Source: Clostridium thermobutyricum
Lineage (GTDB): Bacteria > Bacillota > Clostridia > Ch29
DNA: 45,189 nucleotides
Direction of reading: 5' to 3'
Assembly (NCBI GenBank): GCA_016842005.1
Contig: JAENYD010000018.1
Location: forward strand, 1 to 45,189
Within the stretch, counting starts at the first letter, position 1. Every line of letters begins with the position of its first letter. The notes beneath the pieces were generated by a model. The model searched no databases. It had not been told where the DNA came from and saw nothing but the letters and a program-made list of their open reading frames with translations. The translations under genes were made by a program, and so were the position numbers. Shown here piece by piece: positions 10,201-18,341 of this stretch.

Positions 10201-10986
10201 GCATTGCAGCAGGATGAAACTGTTCCGGAGATTGCCGAGATATATGAACATTCATGGGGGCCGGGAACCTACAGGGAAGAAATTGAAAAAAGATTGAACT
10301 GGATTTATCCCTACCGGATGTCTGCGAGACTGCCGGTAAAGGTTTCGGTTACAGAGCTCAAGAGGCGCATGGACATGGAATTTTCGGAAGAATATATGCC
10401 GGGGCGGATTTTTGCGACACCCCTGGTGAAGAAGCCTTTATTCATGGAAGGCATCAGGGGACTGGATGCTGCCGAAAGGGGAACCATACTGCACTTTGTG
10501 ATGCAGCACCTGGATCTGGAACGGGTTTCAGGTATCCCGGAGATAAAGGCACAGGTGGAAAAGATGGTTGACAGGGAGCTGCTGACCGGGCAGGAGGCCG
10601 GTGAAGTGGACATCAAAAGGATAGACCGGTTCTTCCGCTCACCTCTGGGTATCAGAATGCTGAAGGCCGGCATGGTAAAACGAGAGATACCCTTTAACCT
10701 GGAACTTAAGAGTACAGAAATATACGGGGATTTGCCAGGGGATATTTATGATGATGAGACCATACTTCTTCAGGGTGTAATCGATTGCTATTTTGAGGAG
10801 CAGGACGGCATTGTGCTGGTTGACTACAAGACTGACCATTTGCCCGGGGAGGGGTCGGGGGTTATCAGGGATAAGTACAGGACCCAAATTGAACACTATA
10901 CCAGAGCGCTGGAGAAAATAACCGGCAAAAGGGTGAAGGAAAGATATATTTACCTGTTCTCAAACGGTGAAACAATAGAGTACTGA
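7222..10986 (+). CDS. addA: ATP-dependent helicase/nuclease subunit AddA
   Basis: AddA (1254 residues from ATG 7222) is the UvrD/Rep-like superfamily 1A helicase plus RecB-type nuclease of AddAB. Walker A reads AAAAGAGKTAVLVERI near residues 23-38; the DEYQDSNLVQ motif II, VVGDVKQSIYRFRQA and LYVAFTRAREKLI motifs follow in the normal order. The C-terminal nuclease has GVIDCYF and VDYKTD (Asp1201, Lys1203). A TTG at 7216 could open the frame six bases earlier, but GGTGAGGA at 7208-7215 fits ATG 7222 better. All catalytic residues are intact, so this should be an active enzyme with AddB. Confidence 0.97.
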   Translation: MDTKWTREQLQAINERGCNLLVAAAAGAGKTAVLVERIITRIADSRDPVDIDRLLVVTFTNAAAAEMRERIGDAIEKALERHPGSRQLQRQLTLLNRASITTIHSFCLEVIRNNFHCIDIDPNFRIGDETETALLKNEVLEELFEDKYEEEELHPDFVRLVECYGGSRDDSMLQDMVLTLYNFVQSHPWPRKWLEENVEAFNGQDDLDFGTTKWGKVLMSGIRMEITGLLDAMKRAVDLIKGTRGLEAYLECFSNDIRQMEELLAGCDRRWDQLYNAFGALEFGRLPRCGRDVDKNVQGQVKDIRDGMKTELRRIRDKVVRWPSSEITKDLRSLYPMVKYLAELVLEFDRRYTARKKEKSMLDFNDLEHYCLEILTDENDRGEIVPSRTALDYRERFEEILVDEYQDSNLVQEVIINIISRKDSQNPNVFVVGDVKQSIYRFRQARPELFLEKYDSYSGDEGSRNRKIQLYKNFRSREEIIHAVNFIFSQIMSRSIGELDYTRDEALNHGAVFQPLEDGNGTAGGPPELHIIVMDDHLPLDETREEGEDEGILSDTTGEGEEEPGTIQSEAAVVAGRIRELLTSRDSGRAFRVFDRKINGYRKVEYRDIVVLLRTTKNWAEIFMEEFGLQGIPAYADTGTGYFQTIEVQVMMALLQVIDNPLQDIPMLAVLRSPIASFSPEELIDIRLCSREVSFYEAMEIFALQGEGTAREKTCRFLERLRGWRNKARHMSTDELIWYLYWDTGYYSYAGAMPGGVQRQANLRILFERARQYEKTSFRGLFNFINFVNKLKDSSRDMGSAKVLGENENVVRIMSIHKSKGLEFPVVIVAGCGKRINFQDMSRSILLHQDLGFGPEYVDHRRRISYSTVPKQALKYRIKLETLSEEMRILYVAFTRAREKLIITGSVKDLGKTVDKWIRGSHSPSVKLPEFHMMSARSYLDWIGPALMRHRDSGELRAAADCAGEPERDFPEEKSSWLLRLWSREEVLNRRNTALQQDETVPEIAEIYEHSWGPGTYREEIEKRLNWIYPYRMSARLPVKVSVTELKRRMDMEFSEEYMPGRIFATPLVKKPLFMEGIRGLDAAERGTILHFVMQHLDLERVSGIPEIKAQVEKMVDRELLTGQEAGEVDIKRIDRFFRSPLGIRMLKAGMVKREIPFNLELKSTEIYGDLPGDIYDDETILLQGVIDCYFEEQDGIVLVDYKTDHLPGEGSGVIRDKYRTQIEHYTRALEKITGKRVKERYIYLFSNGETIEY

Positions 10987-11017
10987 TACGTGCTTTTGCA
11001 AAGGAGGGGAAGGTCTG

Positions 11018-12271
11018 ATGCGGATATTGCATACATCTGACTGGCACCTGGGAAGAACCCTGGAGAATATAAACCGGATAGACGAGCAGAGGCAGTTCAT
11101 GGATGAGCTCTGCTATATAGTGGAGGAGGGAAAAATCGATCTGGTCCTGGTTGCCGGGGATATATACGATACCTACAATCCCTCTGCTGCTGCGGAAGAG
11201 CTTTTTTACGACGGGGTGGACAGGCTGAATGACAGGGGGAAAAGGGCTGTTGTTGTCATAGCCGGGAACCATGACAATCCTGAAAGGCTTTGCGCGGCAG
11301 GGTCCCTTGCGCGGAGAAACGGAATAATCCTTCTGGGATATCCTGCCAGCCATGCCGATGTTTATACAGGAAACAGAAGAGGCATCAGAGTACTGGATGC
11401 CCAGCCAGGTTGCCTTGAATTAAGCATACCGGGCTGCGGGCACAGTACAGTAATCATTACCCTGCCTTATCCATCCGAAGCCAGGCTGGAACAGGTGCTT
11501 TCCAGAGAAGCCGATGAAGCCAAGCTCCAGAGGGCTTATTCGGACAAAATAGGGAGCCTGTTTGCTATGCTGGCAGGGAAATACAGGGAGGATACTGTTA
11601 ATCTTGCAGTAAGTCATATGTTTATGAGGGGCGGGAAGACATCCGAGTCCGAAAGAACACTGCAGGTAGGGGGAGCACTGACAGTAGACCCCGCAGTCCT
11701 CCCGTCCAATGCCCATTTTGTGGCCCTGGGGCATCTGCACAGGCCTCAGATTGTCAGGGATGCCCCCTGTCCCGCATATTATTCGGGGTCACCCCTTGCG
11801 TACAGTTTTTCGGAGGCGAACTATACAAAGGCGCTGTACATAGTTGATGCAGAACCCGGCAGGGATGCCGGGGTGGAGACGGTGTGCCTGAGCTGCGGTA
11901 AGCCCCTTAGAAGGTGGGTGGCACGGGGAGGTATGGAGGAGGCCCTCCGGTGGTGCGAAGATGGAAAAGACAGAAATGCATGGATTGACCTGGAGGTTCA
12001 TACCGACAGGGTGCTGACCATGGAGGAGCAGAAAACCCTCAGGGGACTAAACCCGGGGATAATAAACATAAGACCGGTTATCAGGTCGGAGTTGCTGGAA
12101 GCGGGCGGCTGGGAGAACCGGGAGACCAGGAAGATAGATGAACTGTTCAGGGAATATTACAGACACAAGACAGGTACCGAAATATCCGATGAGCTGATGG
12201 GAATGTTTCTTGACGTAATAAACCGGGAAGAAAGTGACCATGAGGTACCGGGCGGAGGTGAGGGGGAATGA
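11018..12271 (+). CDS. sbcD: Nuclease SbcCD subunit D (Mre11-type exonuclease)
   Basis: SbcD (417 residues) is the metallophosphoesterase of the SbcCD complex, which cleaves hairpins and protein-blocked DNA ends. The phosphoesterase motifs are complete: HTSDWHLGRTL at the N-terminus, VLVAGDIYDTYNP, IAGNHDNPERL, and later AVSHMF and VALGHLHRPQ. The ribosome site AAAGGAGGGG precedes the ATG. The TGA overlaps the ATG of sbcC in an ATGA junction, which indicates translational coupling of the two subunits. It directly follows addA, so end resection and hairpin processing are made together. Confidence 0.96.
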   Translation: MRILHTSDWHLGRTLENINRIDEQRQFMDELCYIVEEGKIDLVLVAGDIYDTYNPSAAAEELFYDGVDRLNDRGKRAVVVIAGNHDNPERLCAAGSLARRNGIILLGYPASHADVYTGNRRGIRVLDAQPGCLELSIPGCGHSTVIITLPYPSEARLEQVLSREADEAKLQRAYSDKIGSLFAMLAGKYREDTVNLAVSHMFMRGGKTSESERTLQVGGALTVDPAVLPSNAHFVALGHLHRPQIVRDAPCPAYYSGSPLAYSFSEANYTKALYIVDAEPGRDAGVETVCLSCGKPLRRWVARGGMEEALRWCEDGKDRNAWIDLEVHTDRVLTMEEQKTLRGLNPGIINIRPVIRSELLEAGGWENRETRKIDELFREYYRHKTGTEISDELMGMFLDVINREESDHEVPGGGEGE

Positions 12272-15200
12272 GACCGAGATATCTTGAGATAGAAGGGCTC
12301 CAGAGTTTCAGGGAATGCCAGAAAATAAATTTTGACGTTCTGGGCGAAACAGGGCTTTTCGGTATATTCGGGCCCACAGGAAGCGGCAAGTCCACCGTCC
12401 TTGATGCCATAACCCTTGCGCTGTACGGCAGTGTGGAAAGGGCTGTCCACAATACGCAGGGTATTATTAACATTAATTCTGATGTAGTAAGGGTTTCCTT
12501 TACCTTTGACCTGCTGAAGGAACGCAGGAAGACATATGTGGTTGAAAGGGTGTACAGAAAGAAAAAGAATTCGGATACTTCGGTTGAAAATAAGATATCA
12601 AGGCTGATGGAGGTTGTGGGAAGAGATGATTGCCTGGTTATAGCCGACAGGCTGAGTGATGTGAACAGCAGGGTGGAAGAGCTGCTGGGGCTGAAGCTGG
12701 ACGATTTTAAGCGGTCTGTAGTACTCCCCCAGAATAAGTTCCAGGAATTCCTGAACATGAAGAAGAAAGATAAAACCGAAATGATGGAAAGGATTTTCTA
12801 CCTGGAGGAATATGGCAGTCTGCTCAGGGAAAAGGTGAGCAGAAGGCTGGGCGTTGTGAAGAATAAACTGGCCGGCATCCAGGGGGCGATGTCCGTACTC
12901 GGCAATGCATCCGGGGAGGCGTTGAAGGAAGCTGAGGACAGGATGAAGGCGGCCATGGAGCATAAAAACAAAGTGGAAAATGAGGTCAAACGGCTGGAGG
13001 AAAAATACAATTCCGCAAAAGAGGTATGGCAATTGCTGACCGACCTTGAAGATATCAGCAAACATGAAAAGAGGTACCTGGAAAATGAAGATACAATAAA
13101 CAGGAAGAGGGTGATGTACGATAAGGCGGTTAAGGCCATGGACCTGGCTGATACTATTATAAAGTTCCGGGAAGCGGATAAACACCTTGCCGATACCAAA
13201 GGAGAGAGGGAAGAGGTTGTACTGCGGCTGTCCAAAACCGGAGAGGACCTTCACAATGCCAGAAAGATGTATGATGCCCTGCACCAAAAGGCGGAAAGGG
13301 ACAAACCCCTGCTTATCGAACAGAAAGCCAGGCTGTCCGGAGCACTGGAAATAAAAAGGGAAATAGCCGGTATAGACGAGGAACTCAGAAAGCTGAGGGA
13401 TGAATATAATGACCTGAAAAAACGTATAGCCGAGAAGGATAACTGCATTGATCAAACCCGGGCTCAAATGGAAAGGGTTGAAAAAGATATCTTCAAGTGC
13501 CGTCAGGCGACGGACAGGATTAAAGTTGATGCGGAATACAGGAAGGAAATACAACGGGGTGTGAGACTGGAAGAAGAATTAAACAATGCATACAGGGAAA
13601 GGGAAACCCTGCAGGAAAGACACCGGGATTTGGAGAGTAAAGTGAGGAGACTGGAAGATGAACTTCTCCGGCTGACCGGTTTAAAACAAAAAGTAGCCAA
13701 AGATATTGACAGCCTCAAGACCGGCCTTGAGGAACTGGAAAGAGAAAAACCGGGGGACGGAAACCTGATTACGCAGGAGCTTACACATATTCATGACCTC
13801 AAGGCTATGGTCGGTATGCTGGATATGAAGAATTCGGATATTGAGACGCTGCTTAATAAACTGGAGGACAAAAAAACCGAAATACGGGGAATTGAAGAAC
13901 TGTATAAAAGGGAACTGGAAAGGGCGGAAGGGATTAAAGCCAGCCTGGAGAGGATAAGGGAAGAGGAAGGTATGTTGAAGAACCGTCTTGAAAGGAGTTC
14001 AGCGTATATCCTGGCAAAGACCCTGAAAGATGGTCACCCCTGTCCTGTTTGCGGGTCGGTTCATCATCCCGGGCCTGCTGTTTCCGGAGACGGTGAGAAC
14101 CCGGGGATTATTGAAGGTAAGCTGGAGGATATCCGGGTAAAACTCAGGAAAACCGAAGAAGAGCTCAGGACTGCCGACGGGAGGGGTATTGCCCTCAAAG
14201 AGCAGATCAAGGGGCTGAAAGAGCAGCTGGATCAGGTGCAGGAAGACCTGACGGTCAGGAGAAACGAGTACACCAGGCTTAGCGGGACACTGCCGGATGA
14301 AATAAAAAAATTGGACCTTCCGCAGATGAAAGAACGTTTGAAGGAGATGGTCCTGGAAAACCAGAACAGAAAAGAGGCCCTTGATGGATGGGAAAACAAA
14401 ATGGAGGCAGCCAGAAGAGATATACAGGCTAAAAACGAAATCCTATCCCGGTATTCAGTGGATGAAAAAGGCAAGATGGCAGAGCTTGAACTGAACAGGG
14501 ACAGCATGTTGCAGGCCGAAAAGGCTGTCGGTGAAATAAACCAGAAGATAAGAGACAGGGAGGACTGGTACAGGGATTTTATCAAAAGGCTGGGCATCAG
14601 GAGCGCCCTGGCGGAGCAGGAGCGTATAGAAGAATGGGACAGGGAAATGGATGGGCTCCGCCGGAAAGCCGAGGAGATGCAGGAAAGAAGCAAGGATATC
14701 AGGAATACCCTGGAGAGGTTGAGGGAAGAAAGGCAGGAAATAAGCAGCAGGCTGGCACAAGTGGAGATAAAAGGTAACAATCTGAAGGAAAACAAACTCA
14801 AACAGGAGCAAAAAATCCGTGATATAGCGGCAGATGGTGATGTTGACAAGGCCCTGGAGGCTATTGAGGATAAACTGAAGCTGCTGGAGCAGAAAGAAAA
14901 ACAGTTATTTGAGGAAGTAAAAAGGAAGGAAGAAGAGTATAATAGCCTGAAAGCCCGGCTGGATACCCTTGATAATCAGGAAAGAATATACAGGGAAAGT
15001 CTTGAAAAAGAAAAAAGCCAACTGGAGGCCGGGCTGACAGAGAAAGGTTTCAGGAATGTTGATGAAGCAGAGGGATATCTTCTGTCCCCCGACGAACGGG
15101 AAAGCCTGAAAGCCGGGATTGACAGGTTTGACAGGGAGCTCTCGGATATCAGGACGCAGAAAAATATTATAAACCGTAAACTGGGCAACAGACATATTAC

Positions 15201-15876
15201 TGCCGGAGCATGGAAGGATATCAGCGAGGCATTCAATAATAAACAGCGGGAAAAGGAGGAGTGCATTTCGCAGCTGGAAAGGACGAAAAGCGAGTATACC
15301 AGGCTCAAAGCCAGCTATGATGAATGGGTCAAGCTTGAAAAAGAGAACAGGGAGTACAGCAGGAAATACGATATGCTGGAACAGATGCAGAGACTGCTGC
15401 GGGGGAACGGGTTTATTGAATTCATATCGGAGGAGAGGCTCAGATATGTTGCCAGGGAGGCATCAGAGACCCTCGGAGTACTCACAAAATACCGCTATGT
15501 CCTTGAACTGGACCCAGAACAGGGATTTGTAATCAGGGACAATGCCAATGGCGGTGTATCAAGGGCAGTATCCTCCCTGTCAGGAGGGGAAACTTTTCTT
15601 GCATCCCTGTCCCTTGCCCTGGCATTATCAAAGCAGATACAGCTGAAAGGACAGAGCCCCCTTGAATTCTTTTTCCTGGACGAAGGCTTCGGTACCCTTG
15701 ACAGCGGTCTCCTGGATGTGGCCATTGATGCCCTCGAAAGGTTGAGCACAAGGGAAAGGGTAATAGGGCTTATCAGCCATGTACCGGAGTTGAGAGACCG
15801 CATAGGGAGACGGCTTATTGTAGAACCTCCCACTCCCGACGGCAGGGGCAGCCGGGTGCGGATTGAGAGGGCATAG
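12268..15876 (+). CDS. sbcC: Nuclease SbcCD subunit C (Rad50-type ATPase)
   Basis: SbcC (1202 residues) is the SMC-like ATPase partner of SbcD. Walker A is FGPTGSGKST near residues 34-43. Long heptad-rich coiled coils run from about 170 to 1040, interrupted by the zinc hook PCPVCG (Cys592, Cys595). The signature SSLSGGETFLASLSLALALS and Walker B with D-loop FFFLDEGFGTLD lie at the C-terminus, followed by the switch His in LISHVPEL. Size and order are normal. It is the last gene of the addBA-sbcDC operon. Confidence 0.96.
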   Translation: MRPRYLEIEGLQSFRECQKINFDVLGETGLFGIFGPTGSGKSTVLDAITLALYGSVERAVHNTQGIININSDVVRVSFTFDLLKERRKTYVVERVYRKKKNSDTSVENKISRLMEVVGRDDCLVIADRLSDVNSRVEELLGLKLDDFKRSVVLPQNKFQEFLNMKKKDKTEMMERIFYLEEYGSLLREKVSRRLGVVKNKLAGIQGAMSVLGNASGEALKEAEDRMKAAMEHKNKVENEVKRLEEKYNSAKEVWQLLTDLEDISKHEKRYLENEDTINRKRVMYDKAVKAMDLADTIIKFREADKHLADTKGEREEVVLRLSKTGEDLHNARKMYDALHQKAERDKPLLIEQKARLSGALEIKREIAGIDEELRKLRDEYNDLKKRIAEKDNCIDQTRAQMERVEKDIFKCRQATDRIKVDAEYRKEIQRGVRLEEELNNAYRERETLQERHRDLESKVRRLEDELLRLTGLKQKVAKDIDSLKTGLEELEREKPGDGNLITQELTHIHDLKAMVGMLDMKNSDIETLLNKLEDKKTEIRGIEELYKRELERAEGIKASLERIREEEGMLKNRLERSSAYILAKTLKDGHPCPVCGSVHHPGPAVSGDGENPGIIEGKLEDIRVKLRKTEEELRTADGRGIALKEQIKGLKEQLDQVQEDLTVRRNEYTRLSGTLPDEIKKLDLPQMKERLKEMVLENQNRKEALDGWENKMEAARRDIQAKNEILSRYSVDEKGKMAELELNRDSMLQAEKAVGEINQKIRDREDWYRDFIKRLGIRSALAEQERIEEWDREMDGLRRKAEEMQERSKDIRNTLERLREERQEISSRLAQVEIKGNNLKENKLKQEQKIRDIAADGDVDKALEAIEDKLKLLEQKEKQLFEEVKRKEEEYNSLKARLDTLDNQERIYRESLEKEKSQLEAGLTEKGFRNVDEAEGYLLSPDERESLKAGIDRFDRELSDIRTQKNIINRKLGNRHITAGAWKDISEAFNNKQREKEECISQLERTKSEYTRLKASYDEWVKLEKENREYSRKYDMLEQMQRLLRGNGFIEFISEERLRYVAREASETLGVLTKYRYVLELDPEQGFVIRDNANGGVSRAVSSLSGGETFLASLSLALALSKQIQLKGQSPLEFFFLDEGFGTLDSGLLDVAIDALERLSTRERVIGLISHVPELRDRIGRRLIVEPPTPDGRGSRVRIERA

Positions 15877-15976
15877 AATATGCGTATCTACAGGAGAGTA
15901 TCCTACGGCTCTCAGGCTGCCGGAGATTAAAAGTATTAACCTGACTGCATTAAAATAGGGGAAAAGGTGAAAAAGA

Positions 15977-16000
15977 AAGACCGGATTGAGTGCCGGTCTT
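15977..16000 (-). terminator. Terminator hairpin between sbcC and the 56-residue gene
   Basis: AAGACCGG (15977-15984) and CCGGTCTT (15993-16000) form a perfect 8-bp stem with an 8-base loop. On the minus strand it is followed by a T-rich tract (TTTCTTTTTC), so it mainly serves the minus-strand gene at 16038. On the plus strand the tail is not T-rich. Confidence 0.65.
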
Positions 16001-16037
16001 CCGGATTAATATGATAAAATTATGAATGTTTTTGATG

Positions 16038-16208
16038 TTATCTCCTGTGCTGTACAAGGTCAATAGCTCCAAGAACCATGTGGGCCAGTCCAAACCCGAA
16101 GATGCTGTTTGAAATCATGGAGTTTACTCTTTTTCTTTTCATATAGGACCCGGCAGCCGTTACGGCTGTACCAAGGATGGTTGGTATAAGTCCTTCACGG
16201 ATTCTCAT
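16038..16208 (-). CDS. Small conserved glycine-rich hydrophobic protein, 56 aa
   Basis: Encodes 56 residues starting MRIREGLIPTILGTAVTAAG, then a basic patch (KRKR) and a second apolar segment around SIFGFGLAHMVLGAIDL, ending HRR. Two short hydrophobic stretches separated by a basic loop suggest a small membrane-associated protein. The frame is open seven codons further upstream, but GGAGGT lies inside that extension, 9 nt before ATG 16208, so 16208 is the start. A minus-strand terminator follows. I do not know a function. Confidence 0.7.
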   Translation of the reverse strand: MRIREGLIPTILGTAVTAAGSYMKRKRVNSMISNSIFGFGLAHMVLGAIDLVQHRR

Positions 16209-16383
16209 AAAATTAATACCTCCATTCATCTTGAAGCCTGAATCTATTATGCTAAGTTTTTAAACCCATTATTCTTTGCAAATATGGGCAAGAATATATA
16301 AATTCGTATGTCCTGGTCTGAATGAAAAGAGCAGGATAATATATAGAGTGAAGGAAAAAATATTTTTATCCGACCGAATGAAG

Positions 16384-16440
16384 TTTCACTTTGTCCGATG
16401 ACCACCGCCGCTAATATTCCCGTTCTTTCAGGCGGGAGAT
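16384..16440 (+). repeat. Dispersed repeat end, copy D (partial)
   Basis: The stretch TTGTCCGATG, ACCACCGCCGCTAATATTCCCGT matches the conserved end of copies A, B and C. A second TTTATCCGAC block sits just upstream at 16365-16374. CCCGTTCTTTCAGGCGGG can fold into a short hairpin. Only this end is present. It abuts the ATG of a 58-codon frame. Confidence 0.6.
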
Positions 16441-16615
16441 GATAGAGGCAACGGCAGCCTTTGAACTACTGCAGGACATAATGGATGACCTGCAGCAAAT
16501 AGGTTCCATGCTTAGAAAGAGCATAAAAAAAGAAGCCCATTTCGACATAGACAAAATTGAAAGACGGATTGAAGAAATACTTAAGCACGAAATAGAGTTT
16601 GACACAAAGCATTGA
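16439..16615 (+). CDS. Possible small amphipathic protein, 58 aa, with displaced 5' region
   Basis: The frame encodes 58 residues with strong helical, charged character (FELLQDIMDDLQQIG, later IERRIEEILKHEIEF). Codon choice resembles the neighbours, which argues for real coding history. The only in-frame ATG at the front (16439) touches the end of repeat copy D, and its GGGAG is directly adjacent, too close for normal initiation. ATG 16481 has only a weak AGGA. It may be a gene that lost its original upstream sequence to the repeat, or a remnant. No family recognised. Confidence 0.4.
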   Translation: MIEATAAFELLQDIMDDLQQIGSMLRKSIKKEAHFDIDKIERRIEEILKHEIEFDTKH

Positions 16616-16656
16616 CCTGCCGGACGGTGGTACAAAGGATGGGAAAAAGCAAGCAG

Positions 16657-16701
16657 GGGAAGCACTCGGGTTCATATGCCAGCCAGATGCTTCCCTTTTT
16701 T
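16657..16701 (+). terminator. Terminator-like hairpin
   Basis: GGGAAGCA (16657-16664) and TGCTTCCC (16688-16695) form an 8-bp stem followed by six T. It lies 42 bp after the 58-codon frame and supports that frame having been transcribed. A second short hairpin (ACCGC/GCGGT, 16745-16759, then TTTTTT at 16764) follows. From 16770 to 17059 I see no gene and no clear promoter. Confidence 0.55.
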
Positions 16702-17059
16702 GTATTATCAAAACTTCAGATGGGTGTTTCCATCCAGTGAAAGTACCGCCTCCAGCGGTGGCCTTTTTTCCACAAGGGTCGGAGAACCTGTAAAAGAATG
16801 GATTGAAGTGCAAAATTGTCACCACCTTTCTTCATATTTTCACTATAATATATGCAGAAGAAAAAAAGTGGTCATAGAAAGCGGGGGACCTTATGCAGTA
16901 ATACTAAAGAAAGGGAATGGAGAAAACCCTGCTGATAGAAGTATCACTTTATGATAATATGGGGTTATGATAGTATTTATTCTATTAGTATACGTATAAG
17001 TGTATGGCGGTTCTGAAAAGGACTAAATATTGTATCGCTGTTAGGAAAGGCAGGTTAAA

Positions 17060-17731
17060 ATGGATAGAAAGTACATTATTGTCGGGTCTGCGGCAGTATG
17101 TGTTCTCCTATACATCATTGAGCAGGTGGCAGGGGTGAACTATATAGTTAAAACCATTGCCAAGGTGCTGATGTTTACTTCCGTGCCGTACCTGTTCGGC
17201 TTGATTAACAAGATCAGTATAAAACAGGTCCTGAACTTCAAAGATATGAACCGGAGAAATTTAAGGGTGGGAATATTTTTCGGTGTGGTTTCATTTTTTA
17301 TTGTACTGGGTGCCTATTATGTATTGCAGGAATTCATAGACCTCCCGGGGATTGCTGCAGAACTGAGAGATAGATCCGGCATTACACCAGCAAATTTCAT
17401 TTTGACAGGGCTGTACATAACCATGGGCAATTCTTTTCTGGAGGAGTTTTTTTTCAGGGGATTTATCTTTTTGAATCTTTATAAGCTGGAAAACAAGAGA
17501 CTGGCGTATATATATTCTGCCCTGGCTTTCGGCTTGTATCACATAGCCATATTCAGGACCTGGTTCAGTTTGTGGGTAATGGGACTGGCACTGACAGGAC
17601 TGGTGGCAGTGGGTTTCGTGTTCAACTGGCTGGATGCCGGGACAGGAAGTATCATGAACTCCTGGCTGGTCCATATTTTTGCGGACAGCGCCATTGTTCT
17701 AATTGGTCTTAGTATGTTCGGAATTATTTAA
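17060..17731 (+). CDS. CPBP/CAAX-family intramembrane metalloprotease
   Basis: A 223-residue integral membrane protein with about six or seven hydrophobic segments. The CPBP (Abi, CAAX prenyl endopeptidase-like) signature is present: motif 1 FLEEFFFRGF supplies Glu-Glu and Arg, and the downstream ALAFGLYHIAIF supplies the metal-binding His. In Gram-positives such proteins act in peptide maturation, bacteriocin self-protection or surface protein handling; the substrate here is unknown. It is monocistronic, with the shared terminator at 17743-17763 beyond its stop, facing the coat genes. Confidence 0.88.
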   Translation: MDRKYIIVGSAAVCVLLYIIEQVAGVNYIVKTIAKVLMFTSVPYLFGLINKISIKQVLNFKDMNRRNLRVGIFFGVVSFFIVLGAYYVLQEFIDLPGIAAELRDRSGITPANFILTGLYITMGNSFLEEFFFRGFIFLNLYKLENKRLAYIYSALAFGLYHIAIFRTWFSLWVMGLALTGLVAVGFVFNWLDAGTGSIMNSWLVHIFADSAIVLIGLSMFGII

Positions 17732-17742
17732 ACGCAAGTAAA

Positions 17743-17763
17743 TGCCCGCTGTATAAGCGGGCA
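17743..17763 (+). terminator. Bidirectional terminator
   Basis: TGCCCGCT and AGCGGGCA (17743-17750, 17756-17763) form a perfect 8-bp stem with a 5-base loop between convergent genes. Moderately T-rich tracts follow on both strands. Confidence 0.75.
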
Positions 17764-17772
17764 AGGCCTTTC

Positions 17773-18054
17773 TTACATATGTGTCCTGATGTTGATGCCG
17801 CCGGCACCTCCGGGAGATACCTGGGACCTGACTGTTTGAACCTGCTGGTCGGTGGCTTTTTCGGCCGGCTGATAGTAATTCTTCTGCTCGGCCAGTTTGG
17901 CCATTTGCCACTGGTACTGTTCACAGTCGTTCCTTATCTGTTGTATGGTACGTCTCAGGTTTTCATCATCGCATTCCGAAATAACTCTGCCGTAGTTGGC
18001 AATGCTGGATTTGAGACCTGTCAGCACATCATTCATCATTTCTTTTTCCTGCAT
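17773..18054 (-). CDS. CotF-family spore coat protein
   Basis: A 93-residue protein matching the CotF coat family: MMNDVLTGLKSSIANYG, VISECDDENLR, then QIRNDCEQYQWQMAKLAEQK and NYYQPAE, a pattern typical of the short clostridial CotF-like proteins. Predicted as a helical, ferritin-like fold assembled into the spore coat. The C-terminus is a Gly/Pro-rich tail. A strong AGGAGG site precedes its ATG. It is the second gene of a two-gene minus-strand unit, 12 bp after the 61-residue partner. This is one of the clear signs of an endospore former. Confidence 0.88.
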   Translation of the reverse strand: MQEKEMMNDVLTGLKSSIANYGRVISECDDENLRRTIQQIRNDCEQYQWQMAKLAEQKNYYQPAEKATDQQVQTVRSQVSPGGAGGINIRTHM

Positions 18055-18066
18055 ATCAATACCTCC

Positions 18067-18252
18067 TTATCTTAAGAATGATATTAGTTTTTGAGCAGTA
18101 TTATCTGCGGCATTTGCCCCTTGTTCAAAAATTCCCTTTACATGGGAATCAGTGCTTTGCTGGGCATAGGTCCTCAGTTTGGAGCTTACGTTCTGGTGGG
18201 CTGAGATCAGTTCTCTCAAATTTTGAAGTTCAATCTGTGTAAGATGTGCCAT
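18067..18252 (-). CDS. Small coat-associated protein, 61 aa
   Basis: Encodes 61 residues, MAHLTQIELQNLRELISAHQ onward, with KLRTYAQQSTDSHVKGIFEQ. The pattern of a helix with YAQQ and D-x-x-x-K-x-x-F resembles the N-terminal helices of CotF-type coat proteins. Gene order (short partner, then CotF-like protein) recurs in clostridia. A longer frame is open upstream to 18306, but AAAGGAGAG lies 6-8 nt before ATG 18252, fixing the start. Likely co-expressed in the mother cell, though I cannot identify a sporulation promoter with certainty. Confidence 0.7.
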   Translation of the reverse strand: MAHLTQIELQNLRELISAHQNVSSKLRTYAQQSTDSHVKGIFEQGANAADNTAQKLISFLR

Positions 18253-18341
18253 AAACAACTCTCCTTTCTTCATATTATCCTGTGTGCCGGTATTATTTTC
18301 TCTCAATAAAAAGAAAATATGCTTATTGATTGCATTTATCT

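Noticed and set aside
12598-13554. Long minus-strand frames inside sbcC and other large genes
   Set aside because: Opposite-strand shadows of well-supported coding regions; products are Phe/Leu-rich without family patterns.
16411-16665. Minus-strand 84-codon frame over the small plus-strand frame, ending in RLKEREY
   Set aside because: Its C-terminus is encoded by the repeat and its codon use is poor; it is the opposite strand of the better plus-strand frame.
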